Below are positions 52,024 through 60,531 of a stretch of DNA of 64,000 nucleotides, in pieces (positions within the stretch are counted from its first letter, which is position 1; each line of letters begins with the position of its first letter). The translations under genes were made by a program, and so were the position numbers. A model generated the notes under the pieces. The model was given only the letters and a program-made list of their open reading frames with translations. It was not told the DNA's origin and ran no database searches. The DNA lies in NCBI RefSeq assembly GCF_009856445.1, contig NZ_WMFA01000002.1:186001-250000 (forward strand), in the 5' to 3' direction. The stretch comes from Halobacillus litoralis. Its GTDB lineage: Bacteria; Bacillota; Bacilli; Bacillales; Halobacillaceae.

Positions 52024-52972
52024 TGCAGTCAAAAAAACGAATCACATCGGAAACGTGATGCAGAAGTTAGGACCATTCGTCGGTTTACTTGTATTGATGG
52101 CGACAGTTTCCATTATTAACCCCAGTTTTCTTGAACCCTTGAACTTATTGAATCTATTAAGACAAGTCGCGATCAATGCTCTGATTGCCTATGGAATGAC
52201 GTTCGTCATCTTAACCGGGGGCATCGATTTATCTGTCGGATCGATTCTCGCCTTATCCAGTGCTTTAATGGCGGGAATGATGGTCTCAGGTGTGGATCCG
52301 ATTTTAGCGATATTGATTGGATGTCTGCTTGGTGCTTTGATGGGAGCGGTCAACGGTCTGCTTATTACCAAAGGGAAGATGGCTCCGTTCATCGCGACAC
52401 TAGCAACGATGACGATGTTTCGTGGACTGACGCTTGTTTATACTGATGGTAACCCGATCACCGGTCTTGGTGACAGCTATGCTTTCCAACTGTTCGGAAG
52501 AGGATACTTCCTGGGTATTCCGGTACCAGCGATTACGATGCTGCTTGCTTTCGCTGTCCTGTGGGTGATTCTTCATAAAACCCCATTCGGCCGTAAAACG
52601 TATGCAATCGGGGGCAACGAGAAAGCTGCACTTATTTCGGGTATCAAAGTCTCAAGAATCAAAGTAATGGTTTATTCCCTAGCCGGTCTGCTTTCAGCGC
52701 TTGCCGGAGCCATTCTTACATCACGCTTGAACTCGGCCCAGCCGACAGCAGGTACCTCGTATGAACTTGATGCGATTGCTGCTGTTGTCCTTGGCGGGAC
52801 AAGCCTTTCCGGTGGACGTGGTTTGATTATCGGGACATTGATTGGTGCCCTGATTATCGGAACGTTGAATAACGGTTTGAACCTTCTCGGCGTGTCGTCC
52901 TTTTTCCAAATGGTGGTCAAAGGTGTCGTCATCATCATCGCCGTACTAATCGATCGAAAGAAAGCAGCATAG
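52016..52972 (+). CDS. rbsC: ribose ABC transporter permease RbsC, 318 aa
   Basis: Eight to ten membrane segments; the CUT2 permease motifs GGIDLSVGSILALSS and AIGGNEKAALISGIKV (coupling loop with the EAA-like region) are clear. ATG 52016 follows GGAGG and overlaps the rbsA stop by eight bases. Forms a homodimer with two RbsA domains. Confidence 0.94.
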   Translation: MINAVKKTNHIGNVMQKLGPFVGLLVLMATVSIINPSFLEPLNLLNLLRQVAINALIAYGMTFVILTGGIDLSVGSILALSSALMAGMMVSGVDPILAILIGCLLGALMGAVNGLLITKGKMAPFIATLATMTMFRGLTLVYTDGNPITGLGDSYAFQLFGRGYFLGIPVPAITMLLAFAVLWVILHKTPFGRKTYAIGGNEKAALISGIKVSRIKVMVYSLAGLLSALAGAILTSRLNSAQPTAGTSYELDAIAAVVLGGTSLSGGRGLIIGTLIGALIIGTLNNGLNLLGVSSFFQMVVKGVVIIIAVLIDRKKAA

Positions 52973-52982
52973 GAGGGGTAAC

Positions 52983-53921
52983 ATGAAGAAGCTAGTCGTA
53001 TTATTGATGAGTTTATCCTTGGTATTCCTTGGTGCCTGCTCGCTCCAGCCACCGGAATGGGCCAAACCCAAAGGGGATAAAAATCCAGATGATATAAAAG
53101 TTGGTTTGTCTGTGTCTACATTGAATAATCCATTCTTCGTTTCTATGAAAGAAGGGGTGGAAAATGAGGCGGCAGCTCAAGGAATGGAAGTTGTTGTGGT
53201 AGATGCGCAGAATGATGCCGCAAAACAAATCAATGACGTGGAGGATTTGATCCAGCAAGGTGTGGATGTATTACTGATCAACCCTACCGATTCTTCCGCC
53301 ATCTCAACCGCTGTCCAGTCAGCTAACAGCTTGGGAATTCCGGTCGTGACGCTTGACCGTTCTGCGGAAAAAGGGGAAGTCGCAACATTGGTCAGCTCGG
53401 ATAACGAAAAAGGCGGCGAAATGGCAGGAGAATATTTGGTTGAACAGCTTGGGGAAGGTGCCAAAGTCGCTGAACTCGAAGGTGTCCCAGGTGCGTCCGC
53501 TACACGTGAACGCGGAGCTGGTTTCCACAACATTGCGGATGAAAAACTGGATGTCGTGGCTAAACAAACGGCGAACTTTGACAGGACAGAAGGATTGAAT
53601 ACGATGGAAAACATCATCCAGGGAAATCCGGACATCAAAGCTGTTTTTGCTCATAACGATGAAATGGCTCTAGGTGCCTACCAGGCCATCCAGAGTTCGG
53701 GACGGGATGTGCTTGTCGTCGGTTTTGATGGGAACGATGATGCGATGACTAGTATTCAGAATGGAAATCTGTCCGCTACCGTTGCTCAGCAGCCGGAGGA
53801 AATCGGGAAGCTTGCCGTACAGGCCGGTGCCGATGTGCTGCAAGGGGAGGAAGTGGAAGAGACGATTCCCGTTCCTTTGAAGCTCGTCACGCAGGAGTCG
53901 GATTTGGAAACAGAGGAATAA
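52983..53921 (+). CDS. rbsB: ribose-binding lipoprotein RbsB, 312 aa
   Basis: Lipoprotein signal with LGAC lipobox (Cys19). The mature protein is a periplasmic-binding type 1 fold (KVGLSVSTLNNPFFVSM, VLLINPTDSSAI, VFAHNDEMALGA, VVGFDGNDDAM). Captures external ribose for RbsAC. Last gene of the operon, followed by a strong terminator. AGGAGGGG before the ATG. Confidence 0.94.
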   Translation: MKKLVVLLMSLSLVFLGACSLQPPEWAKPKGDKNPDDIKVGLSVSTLNNPFFVSMKEGVENEAAAQGMEVVVVDAQNDAAKQINDVEDLIQQGVDVLLINPTDSSAISTAVQSANSLGIPVVTLDRSAEKGEVATLVSSDNEKGGEMAGEYLVEQLGEGAKVAELEGVPGASATRERGAGFHNIADEKLDVVAKQTANFDRTEGLNTMENIIQGNPDIKAVFAHNDEMALGAYQAIQSSGRDVLVVGFDGNDDAMTSIQNGNLSATVAQQPEEIGKLAVQAGADVLQGEEVEETIPVPLKLVTQESDLETEE

Positions 53922-53925
53922 AGAT

Positions 53926-53958
53926 AAAAAAAGAGACTCGTGATGAGTCTCTTTTTTT
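53926..53958 (+). terminator. terminator of rbs operon
   Basis: A perfect 14-bp stem, AAAAAAAGAGACTC (53926-53939) with its complement (53945-53958), five-base loop. Confidence 0.92.
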
Positions 53959-54068
53959 ATACTCCGAAAGTTGTAGAAATTCTTCCATCCATGGCAGGTG
54001 CTCTCTTTCTCATTTTCCAGCTAAGCTAAAGATAGAACAAAAGCGGAACAATTCAAGGAGGAAGATTC

Positions 54069-54887
54069 ATGGAGAAGTATATTTGCCAGACCTGTGGCGT
54101 TCAGTATTCAGAAAGGGAAGAGGGACCAGATCGTTGTGAAATATGCAGTGAAGAAAGGCAGTATGTAAACCCGGAGGGACAGACATGGACGACACATAAA
54201 GAGCTGGTTCAGTCCAGCGTTTATAGAAACATCATTCACGAAGAGGAAGAAGGCGTGTACAGCATAACCACAACTCCAAAACTAGGGATCGGCCAAACGG
54301 CCTACCTTATTCAAAAAGATGGGCTGAATATTCTCTGGGACTGCATCACTTACCTTGATCAGGAGACGGTGGATGTCATTCGCGGTCTGGGCGGCATCGA
54401 TGCGATTGCTATTTCTCACCCACATTATTATTCGCGGATGACCGATTGGGCGGAAGCCTTTGATGCCCCCGTGTATCTTCATCAGGATGATAAGGAATGG
54501 GTGATGGAAAAGAGTTCAAGGCTCCATCTTTGGGAAGGGGAATCTATGAAACTCTCAGAAAACCTTTCTCTTCATCGCCTGGGGGGACATTTCAAAGGGG
54601 GAGCGGTTCTACACATAGAAAAAGGGACGGAGGGCCTTCTGATGACAGGGGATATCATCCAGGTTGTGGCCGATCATCGATGGGTGAGCTTCATGTACAG
54701 TTATCCAAACTTGATTCCTCTCCCGGCATTTAAAGTCGCGGAAATTGTGGAGAAAGTAAATGGACTTGCTTTCAACCGTATTTATAATGCTTTTCATCAC
54801 GTTGTTAAATCAAGGGCGGATGAGGTTGTTCGGGATTCAGCTGAACGCTACATTCGTGCACTAAAGGGAACGTTGTTTACAACATGA
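54069..54887 (+). CDS. metallo-beta-lactamase-fold protein with zinc ribbon, 272 aa
   Basis: The N-terminus has a rubredoxin-like knuckle: Cys6-x2-Cys9 and Cys23-x2-Cys26. The following MBL fold has ISHPHYYSRMTDW in place of HxHxDH: the two histidines are kept but the Asp is not, and LMTGDIIQVVADHRW is the later Asp motif. A single-domain hydrolase of a wide family; the altered site makes activity uncertain. RBS AAGGAGG. Confidence 0.8.
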   Translation: MEKYICQTCGVQYSEREEGPDRCEICSEERQYVNPEGQTWTTHKELVQSSVYRNIIHEEEEGVYSITTTPKLGIGQTAYLIQKDGLNILWDCITYLDQETVDVIRGLGGIDAIAISHPHYYSRMTDWAEAFDAPVYLHQDDKEWVMEKSSRLHLWEGESMKLSENLSLHRLGGHFKGGAVLHIEKGTEGLLMTGDIIQVVADHRWVSFMYSYPNLIPLPAFKVAEIVEKVNGLAFNRIYNAFHHVVKSRADEVVRDSAERYIRALKGTLFTT

Positions 54888-54926
54888 ATGGGCTTTTATA
54901 GAGGAAATATAGAAAGGGGAATGGGG

Positions 54927-55313
54927 ATGAACATCGATGAATTCGGTTTGATTTTGTTTGTTGAACGTTATGATCAGTGTGTAAGCTTCTATGGCAATCT
55001 TTTGCGATTGCCTGTAAGAAAGAGGAAAGAGAAGCTAGTTTGTTTCGATCTTCCCTCTGGAGGCTATTTGATGGTCGAAAAAGGCGGGGTGGCTCAGTGT
55101 GAAGAGAAAAAGAGGAACCAGAACCCATCCGTTCTTCGTTTTGATGTGGAAGATCTCAGTAGAGAAGTCCATCTCCTGAAGAGTCGTGGCCTTTACTTTT
55201 TAGAAGAAGCGTGTGTGTTTGAATGGGGGACGATTGCGGTTCTTCTGGACCCAGATGGAAACCGTATAGAATTAGGCGAAGTTCATTCGTCCAGCGCCTC
55301 CAACCCTACATAA
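54927..55313 (+). CDS. VOC family protein, 128 aa
   Basis: VOC domain MNIDEFGLILFVERYDQCVSF, PSVLRFDVEDLSREVHLLKSRG and AVLLDPDGNRIELGE. The final Glu is a usual metal ligand; the first-strand His is missing. AAAGGGGAATGGGG before ATG 54927. 39 bases after the MBL gene, likely one transcript. Ends before a terminator. Confidence 0.82.
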   Translation: MNIDEFGLILFVERYDQCVSFYGNLLRLPVRKRKEKLVCFDLPSGGYLMVEKGGVAQCEEKKRNQNPSVLRFDVEDLSREVHLLKSRGLYFLEEACVFEWGTIAVLLDPDGNRIELGEVHSSSASNPT

Positions 55314-55320
55314 GAAAGAG

Positions 55321-55348
55321 CCTCCGGATGAAATCCGGAGAGTTTTTT
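55321..55348 (+). terminator. terminator
   Basis: CTCCGGAT (55322-55329) pairs with ATCCGGAG (55333-55340), three-base loop, then AGTTTTTTC. Confidence 0.8.
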
Positions 55349-55363
55349 CGATTACAATAAAGG

Positions 55364-55393
55364 CCTCGCCCCTTTCCGTTGAAAAGAGCGAGG
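55364..55393 (-). terminator. possible terminator of the minus-strand pair
   Basis: CCTCGC (55364-55369) pairs with GCGAGG (55388-55393); on the minus strand a weak CCTTTATT tail follows. Confidence 0.45.
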
Positions 55394-55411
55394 AGGTTGT
55401 TGACTTGTCCG

Positions 55412-55789
55412 TTATTTAATGAACATGGAACCTTTCAAAAGCTCTGGCTTAGCTCCCAAGATTAAGAGGAAGAGTTTCGCATCTCCTACTTTTCTGTGTT
55501 GATTCAATATGTCTTTGACGACATGGAAATCTTCATGCTTTTTCAGTTTGTCCACTTCTTTTTTATAAACCGACAGGATCGATCCTTTAATGAAGGATGG
55601 ATACGTCGTGTTCAAGTCTTCCTCCATTAACATCGCTCCCATATACCCATATTTGATTTGAAGCTGTCGTGTGAAGCTGACCACATGAGTCAACGTTTCA
55701 TAGACATCCGGATAGTGGCGGCTGACTTCTTCCAACCCTTTTTTTGCTTCGTACAATTCATCCAAACTGGCTAACTTCAACATGTTCAT
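55412..55789 (-). CDS. hypothetical protein, 123-125 aa
   Basis: Mostly helical and soluble: MLKLASLDELYEAKKGLEE, HVVSFTRQLQIKYGYMGAM, LLILGAKPELLKGSMF. No recognised family. AAAAGGAGCGG on the minus strand lies close to ATG 55789 and better spaced to ATG 55783. It overlaps the end of the thioesterase gene, so the two are coupled. Confidence 0.55.
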   Translation of the reverse strand: MNMLKLASLDELYEAKKGLEEVSRHYPDVYETLTHVVSFTRQLQIKYGYMGAMLMEEDLNTTYPSFIKGSILSVYKKEVDKLKKHEDFHVVKDILNQHRKVGDAKLFLLILGAKPELLKGSMFIK

Positions 55790-56312
55790 CCGCTCCTTTT
55801 TCCCATGGTTTTTCAAGTCCGATAATATCCGTGAGCTGAGCACTGTGTTCCCGGCGGATTCGTCTGGTTTTGGCACGTTCTTCCCCGGATTGGTAGAGGA
55901 ATTTCTCTTCATCCGTTTCTGGGATTATCCTCGGAACTTTGACGGCTTTTTTGTTTTCATCGAGAGCGACAAAGGTTAAAAAGGCGGTCGCGGCCATGCG
56001 GCGGTGACCGGTGATCATATCTTCAGCGATGACTTTGCAGAAGATCTCCATCGACTTGTTTCCGGTATAGGAGACGAATGATTCCACACACACCGAATCG
56101 GTCTGATGAATGGGATGGAGGAAATCAATAGAATCGGTCGAAGCGGTCACGCATTCTTTCACACGGGCATGGCGCCTCGCGGATAAGGTAGCGTTATTGT
56201 CCAGTTTTTTCATGAGGACACCGCCGAATAGGGTGTTGTAATTGTTTAAATCGTTGATCATTACTTGATCTGTATTGATGACTAAACTTTCTTTTGTGCG
56301 TTTTGCTTCCAT
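55758..56312 (-). CDS. acyl-CoA thioesterase (hotdog fold), 184 aa
   Basis: Hotdog-fold motifs: MINDLNNYNTLFGGVLMKKLDNNA contains the catalytic Asn/Asp helix, then VTASTDSIDFLHPIHQTD and TFVALDENKK. Like BFIT/YkhA acyl-CoA hydrolases. The C-terminal 40 residues are charged. On the minus strand AGGCAGACTC is a weak ribosome site. Confidence 0.87.
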   Translation of the reverse strand: MEAKRTKESLVINTDQVMINDLNNYNTLFGGVLMKKLDNNATLSARRHARVKECVTASTDSIDFLHPIHQTDSVCVESFVSYTGNKSMEIFCKVIAEDMITGHRRMAATAFLTFVALDENKKAVKVPRIIPETDEEKFLYQSGEERAKTRRIRREHSAQLTDIIGLEKPWEKGADEHVEVSQFG

Positions 56313-56482
56313 GAGTCTGCCTCCCGTTTCGATTTATTTCTTCTCTTAACATCAGGGCATGTCTTTGAGTTGGTGATAATTTCAGTGTACGAGCGTTGTC
56401 TTCATAAGTGAAATAGCGAATCGTCATGGGTAGCATAGCTTTTATCAATGGAAGTGTTTTCAAGTATTGATTTGACGCATGC

Positions 56483-56512
56483 AAAAGACCAGCCTCAGGA
56501 GGAAGCTGGTCC
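56483..56512 (-). terminator. terminator of LysR gene
   Basis: GACCAGC (56487-56493) pairs with GCTGGTC (56505-56511) and the A-run 56483-56486 is the minus-strand T-run. Confidence 0.72.
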
Positions 56513-56516
56513 GTCT

Positions 56517-57401
56517 TTATTCCATACTCAATCGATCTTGTGTATAAGCAAGCCATTCTTTCGTAGCGTAGGATATGTATTGAGACTTCGGCCAAATGAT
56601 GGCGAGCTCCCAGGCGATTGTAGGCTGGATGACCTTTAATCGCTTTACATCCTGTGTAAGCAGACGGGCCACACTTTTGGGAAGGATGGAAATCCCGAGA
56701 TTGGAAGCGATCATCTTGCCGATAAAGTCCCACTGAGAGCTCTCGGAGATGACCTTCGGTATAAAGCCTGCTTCTTTGCACGAGGAGGTGATCCGGTCGT
56801 TTAACACGAAGTCTTTACTGAACAGGATAAAGGAATCGTCTTTGAGCTCTTCCAGCCGGATCTGTTTTCGCCCGGCTAACGGGTGGGCAGGAGGGAGAAT
56901 GACTTCGAGCTCCTCACTTAAAAGGAAGAAATGGTCAAATTTGTCTTCCTGCGTCGGCAATACGGTAATACCGACATCCAGTTCCTCCTGAAGGATATTC
57001 TCCTCAATTCTTTTCGCGCCATCTTCTACGAGCTGATAAGTAATGTGTGGGTGTTTCGCATGAAAGCCTCCGATAATGTTGATGATCTGCTCGGCGTCCA
57101 TGATCGGGGGCAGTCCTACTCGAATGTGCCCCTTTTTTAGCCCGAGCAGATCATTGAGCTGGGTGTTAAGGTTCTCGAATGCCTTATCAATGGTTTTCGC
57201 CTGCATGAGAATCAGCCGCCCGGCATCAGTGAGGATGACTTTTTTTCGTGTACGTTCGAATAATTCCACACCAAGGTCTTCTTCCAGGTTCTTAATCATT
57301 TTGCTGATGGTTGGTTGTGAGATGAATAAATGTTCAGCTGCTTTAGTAAAACTTTGGAAACGCGCGACTTCGATGAAGTATTGCAAATGACGGATGTCCA
57401 T
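56517..57401 (-). CDS. LysR-family regulator, CidR-like, 294 aa
   Basis: MDIRHLQYFIEVARFQSFTKAAE and LFISQPTISKMIKNLEEDLG form the DNA-binding part; the sensor is a periplasmic-binding fold with VRVGLPPIMDAEQIINIIG. Closest in style to B. subtilis YwbI/CidR. No cidAB genes are adjacent; the closest plus-strand gene starts 850 bases away. AAAAGGAGTAC before the ATG. Confidence 0.85.
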   Translation of the reverse strand: MDIRHLQYFIEVARFQSFTKAAEHLFISQPTISKMIKNLEEDLGVELFERTRKKVILTDAGRLILMQAKTIDKAFENLNTQLNDLLGLKKGHIRVGLPPIMDAEQIINIIGGFHAKHPHITYQLVEDGAKRIEENILQEELDVGITVLPTQEDKFDHFFLLSEELEVILPPAHPLAGRKQIRLEELKDDSFILFSKDFVLNDRITSSCKEAGFIPKVISESSQWDFIGKMIASNLGISILPKSVARLLTQDVKRLKVIQPTIAWELAIIWPKSQYISYATKEWLAYTQDRLSME

Positions 57402-57709
57402 GGTTTTGTACTCCTTTTTGAATCTTATGGGTTAAGTTTCATCATAAAGAGAGGAATGCATCTTATCAATGGGAATCTTCATTGGAGGTATTCAGGGTAT
57501 CAGTGGAGGAGAAAAGATTTCCAGGGAAATAAAAGGTAGGGGGTGTAGAGAAAATAACCTGACTCCAGTACTCAGTCTCCACTTTTGGGGTAGGATTACA
57601 CGCACGGTTTGACGGGGCAGTCCATAAGTGACCCATGGACGTTTATATGGAAATCATATACTATGAAATTATAATTAGGGACTATTCTGAATTCTTCCCA
57701 TGCAAAAAA
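57402..57709. other. intergenic interval, no gene
   Basis: About 308 bases upstream of the LysR gene and downstream of the minus-strand small membrane gene. No T-rich hairpin, known riboswitch or ORF with a ribosome site is seen. Promoter of the LysR gene is probably near 57430-57460. Confidence 0.4.
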
Positions 57710-57714
57710 GCGGT

Positions 57715-57897
57715 TCACTTTTTCCGCCATTTTTTTGGAGGAGGGTATAAGTAAGTGATTCCGGAAATAAATCCGCCTGTAGCAAGCCCCAAAATGAGGG
57801 ATAGGTTGGGTTCACCAAAAACAATAAAGCCGAGAATCGTTGAAACGACTATGTATCCGAAAGCTGTGATGAGTCCCCATTGCACTCTCCGCCACAT
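57715..57897 (-). CDS. small membrane protein, 60 aa
   Basis: Two hydrophobic segments (about residues 9-26 and 33-51) and a basic tail PPPKKWRKK. AAGGAGGTATTTTT precedes ATG 57897 on the minus strand. It follows the next gene by 12 bases. Function unknown. Confidence 0.6.
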   Translation of the reverse strand: MWRRVQWGLITAFGYIVVSTILGFIVFGEPNLSLILGLATGGFISGITYLYPPPKKWRKK

Positions 57898-57909
57898 AAA
57901 AATACCTCC

Positions 57910-58089
57910 TTACCCATGATTTTTCCTTTTGAAAAACCACTGCAGCACGAAGCGGGTAATGAATCCACATCCCAGAGCAATGAGAATGATGACGATCCAT
58001 TGATCAGAAACGGCTAATCCCAGCTGGAATCCTAGAAAGAGGGCGAATCCAAGGGCTAGTCCAAGAAAAATTTGTTGGCTCCGGGTCAT
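57910..58089 (-). CDS. small membrane protein, 59 aa
   Basis: MTRSQQIFLGLALGFALFLG begins a membrane helix, a second one about residues 30-47 leads to a basic tail FFKRKNHG. GGAGCTGATCAA precedes ATG 58089. Same layout as its downstream neighbour, so a two-gene unit. Longer overlapping frames on this strand lack ribosome sites. Confidence 0.55.
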   Translation of the reverse strand: MTRSQQIFLGLALGFALFLGFQLGLAVSDQWIVIILIALGCGFITRFVLQWFFKRKNHG

Positions 58090-58168
58090 TTGATCAGCTC
58101 CATAAATGGTTTACTTCCTGTTATTACCTTTTTCATCAAATCAAAAACATGAAGAAAGGATGATGGAT

Positions 58169-58552
58169 ATGGATTTGACACATGTACGATTACTTGTCGA
58201 TGACTATGTGACTTGTTTTCATTTCTACCGCGATACACTCGGGTTCGAGGTGACATGGGGGGATGAAAACTCCAACTATGCTGATTTTAGATTCCAAGGG
58301 GTGACGCTCGGTGTCTTTGAACGGAAGCAGATGGTGGAAGCACTGGGGGATGTGTATGCAAAAAGCGGAAGCAGAGAGGATAGAGCTGCCCTCATCTTTA
58401 AAGTAGATGACGTAGAAGATATGTATGAAGAATGGAAAAGAAAAGTGACGTTCATAACTGAACCTGTGGAGCAGAAGGACTGGGGAATCAAAGTGGCGCA
58501 CTTCAGGGATCCGGACGGGAACCTTCTTGAAATCTATGAATCTATTCGTTGA
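58169..58552 (+). CDS. VOC family protein, 127 aa
   Basis: MDLTHVRLLVDDYVTCFHFYRDTLG, DRAALIFKVDDVEDMYEEWK and VAHFRDPDGNLLEIYES are the full VOC domain, with the first His and last Glu at metal positions. GAAAGG suits ATG 58169 best; earlier ATGs at 58160 and 58163 are too near. The GNAT gene overlaps its end. Confidence 0.85.
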   Translation: MDLTHVRLLVDDYVTCFHFYRDTLGFEVTWGDENSNYADFRFQGVTLGVFERKQMVEALGDVYAKSGSREDRAALIFKVDDVEDMYEEWKRKVTFITEPVEQKDWGIKVAHFRDPDGNLLEIYESIR

Positions 58553-58556
58553 AGGG

Positions 58557-59078
58557 ATGAAGACGGAACGGTTAACCTTCCGAAAGTATGAGGATGCTGA
58601 TTTTCCTTTTTTGTTCTCCATGTTAACAGATCCGGAAACTGTGCGCTTTATTGGGGACGGAAGAGTGAAAGGTGTAAAAGGCGCCACGGATTTTCTGCAG
58701 TGGATCTATCGTACATATAACGTTTTTGATGGGTATGGACTGCACGTACTCGTCCGCAAATCGGATGGGATGAAGGTTGGACATGCGGGACTTGTTCCCA
58801 AGTTCATTGAGGGAAAAGAGGAACTTGAAGTGGGTTACTGGATAGGGCGGGAGTATTGGGGTCGTGGATATGCAACAGAAGCGGCTGCTGCTCTTTTGAA
58901 ACATGGAAAGAGAGAGCGGGGCCGCTTGGTTTCATTGATCCAGTGCGGAAATACAGCTTCTCAACGTGTGGCTGAAAAAGTGGGTATGGGGAAAGAGAAA
59001 TGCGTCGTTCTGGATGGAAAAGACGTGTGGATCTATACCGCTTCATTCAAGGACTTTAAAGGAGGCGTTGTTTTATGA
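58557..59078 (+). CDS. GNAT N-acetyltransferase, 173 aa
   Basis: RimJ/RimL-type GNAT: KTERLTFRKYEDADFPFLFSM, ELEVGYWIGREYWGRGYATEA (acetyl-CoA loop) and GNTASQRVAEKVGM. ATG 58557 matches the family start though GAAGGG is close; ATG 58536 overlaps the VOC gene. May modify an antibiotic, metabolite or ribosomal protein. Confidence 0.85.
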   Translation: MKTERLTFRKYEDADFPFLFSMLTDPETVRFIGDGRVKGVKGATDFLQWIYRTYNVFDGYGLHVLVRKSDGMKVGHAGLVPKFIEGKEELEVGYWIGREYWGRGYATEAAAALLKHGKRERGRLVSLIQCGNTASQRVAEKVGMGKEKCVVLDGKDVWIYTASFKDFKGGVVL

Positions 59079-59170
59079 CAAGTAACAGAGGTAATTTTGG
59101 GGACATTTCAAGGGTGAGCGTATCATAACCCCTATAAACTACGTGAAATCCCTCTAACAGGGAGGAAATT

Positions 59171-60037
59171 ATGAAAACAAAAAAGATGGGTGAGGTGTCC
59201 TTTTCTGTGCAGGAGGACCATGATTTCAGTTGGTTGGAAGAGATGGGACATGTGTTCTGCGTCTTTGATGAACAGGATTCGGGAAACATCAGCTTTGGGG
59301 TGGAAAGGGAAGATGGAAAGTTTTTCGTTAAATATGCAGGAGCGAAGCCGATGGATTTTTCCGGAGAGCCGAAAGAAGCGGTGGAGCGGCTTCGAACAGC
59401 CATGTCTGTTTATCAGCAATTGAAACACCCTTCCGTGATCAGGCTTAAACATCATTTTGCCTTAAAGGAAGGGTATGCTGCTGTGTTCAACTGGGCGGAG
59501 GGAGAATGTCTTCATTCGCATTGGTCGCATGGCGGGCCAGCGAAATATACAGACCCTACGTCTCCTTATTATCGATTCAGGAAGCTGAGTGTGCCCTCGC
59601 GATTACAGGCGCTGGATACGATTTTTTCTTTTCATGCTTTTGTCGAGGAACAGGGATTCGTGGCCATTGATTTTTATGATGGCAGCATTCTCTATGATTT
59701 TAATAACGATGTCACGACCCTATGTGATATCGATTTCTATCGGAAGTCACCGACGGTCAATGATATAGGTGAAGAGTTCTGGGGAGCGGATCGATCAAAG
59801 TCTAAAGAAGAATATGAACTCGGGGCTGTGATCGATGAACGCACCAATGAGTACACCATGGGAGCGATTGCGTTCGGACTTTTGGGTGGGGAGACCGACC
59901 ATTCTTTTTCCAAATGGGAAGCTGGTGAAGGTCTCTTTGAAGTGGCTGGAAAAGCAGTGGGTGAAGATAGAGGAACAAGGTATAGCAGCGTTCGAGCATT
60001 CAAGGAAGCCTGGGAAGAGGCAAGGAGACGATGTTAA
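59171..60037 (+). CDS. serine/threonine protein kinase-like protein, 288 aa
   Basis: A kinase-fold protein of Bacillus type. VAIDFYDGSILYDF (about residues 165-178) stands where HRDxxxxN lies and CDIDFYRK (186-193) where DFG lies. The glycine-rich loop is not obvious. It resembles aminoglycoside-phosphotransferase-like or Rio-type enzymes as much as protein kinases. AGGGAGG before the ATG. fosB follows within 40 bases. Confidence 0.7.
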   Translation: MKTKKMGEVSFSVQEDHDFSWLEEMGHVFCVFDEQDSGNISFGVEREDGKFFVKYAGAKPMDFSGEPKEAVERLRTAMSVYQQLKHPSVIRLKHHFALKEGYAAVFNWAEGECLHSHWSHGGPAKYTDPTSPYYRFRKLSVPSRLQALDTIFSFHAFVEEQGFVAIDFYDGSILYDFNNDVTTLCDIDFYRKSPTVNDIGEEFWGADRSKSKEEYELGAVIDERTNEYTMGAIAFGLLGGETDHSFSKWEAGEGLFEVAGKAVGEDRGTRYSSVRAFKEAWEEARRRC

Positions 60038-60076
60038 GAGGGCATAGCTCTCAAGAATTAGGAAGGGGTGCTTTTT

Positions 60077-60502
60077 GTGAAAATCCAGGGGCTCAATCAC
60101 TTACTGTTTTCAGTATCTGACTTAGATACATCCATCACTTTCTATGAAAAAGTTTTTGGAGCTCAATTATTAGTGAGAGGAAAGACGACGGCCTATTTTG
60201 ATTTGCAGGGCATGTGGCTGGCATTGAATGAAGAGAAAGATATACCCAGAAATGAAATGTCCGCTTCTTACACCCACACCGCTTTTACGATAAAAGAATG
60301 TGATTTTGATGCCGCCTATGATGAGCTTGTCCGTCTGAGTGTGAATATCCTGCCGGGGCGGGAGCGTGATCAGAGAGATAAACGGTCCATCTATTTTACA
60401 GATCCCGATGGTCATAAATTCGAATTTCATACAGGGACGAGGAAAGAACGGATCGACTATTATAAAGAGGCTAAACCTCATATGACTTTTTATGATTCAT
60501 GA
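60077..60502 (+). CDS. fosB: metallothiol transferase FosB, 141 aa
   Basis: VOC-fold fosfomycin resistance enzyme that adds bacillithiol to fosfomycin. Metal ligands fit: His8 (GLNHLLFSV), His67 (SYTHTAFTI) and Glu116 (HKFEFHTG), the same pattern and spacing as B. subtilis FosB. GGAAGGGGTG lies before GTG 60077; GTG 60068 overlaps that site. Near 30 bases from the DUF2785 gene. Confidence 0.88.
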   Translation: MKIQGLNHLLFSVSDLDTSITFYEKVFGAQLLVRGKTTAYFDLQGMWLALNEEKDIPRNEMSASYTHTAFTIKECDFDAAYDELVRLSVNILPGRERDQRDKRSIYFTDPDGHKFEFHTGTRKERIDYYKEAKPHMTFYDS

Positions 60503-60531
60503 GAGTACATAGTCCAAAAAGGAGACGTTTG

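Noticed and set aside
56194-56781. 195-codon minus-strand ORF
   Set aside because: Overlaps the LysR and thioesterase genes in another frame, with no ribosome site or family pattern.
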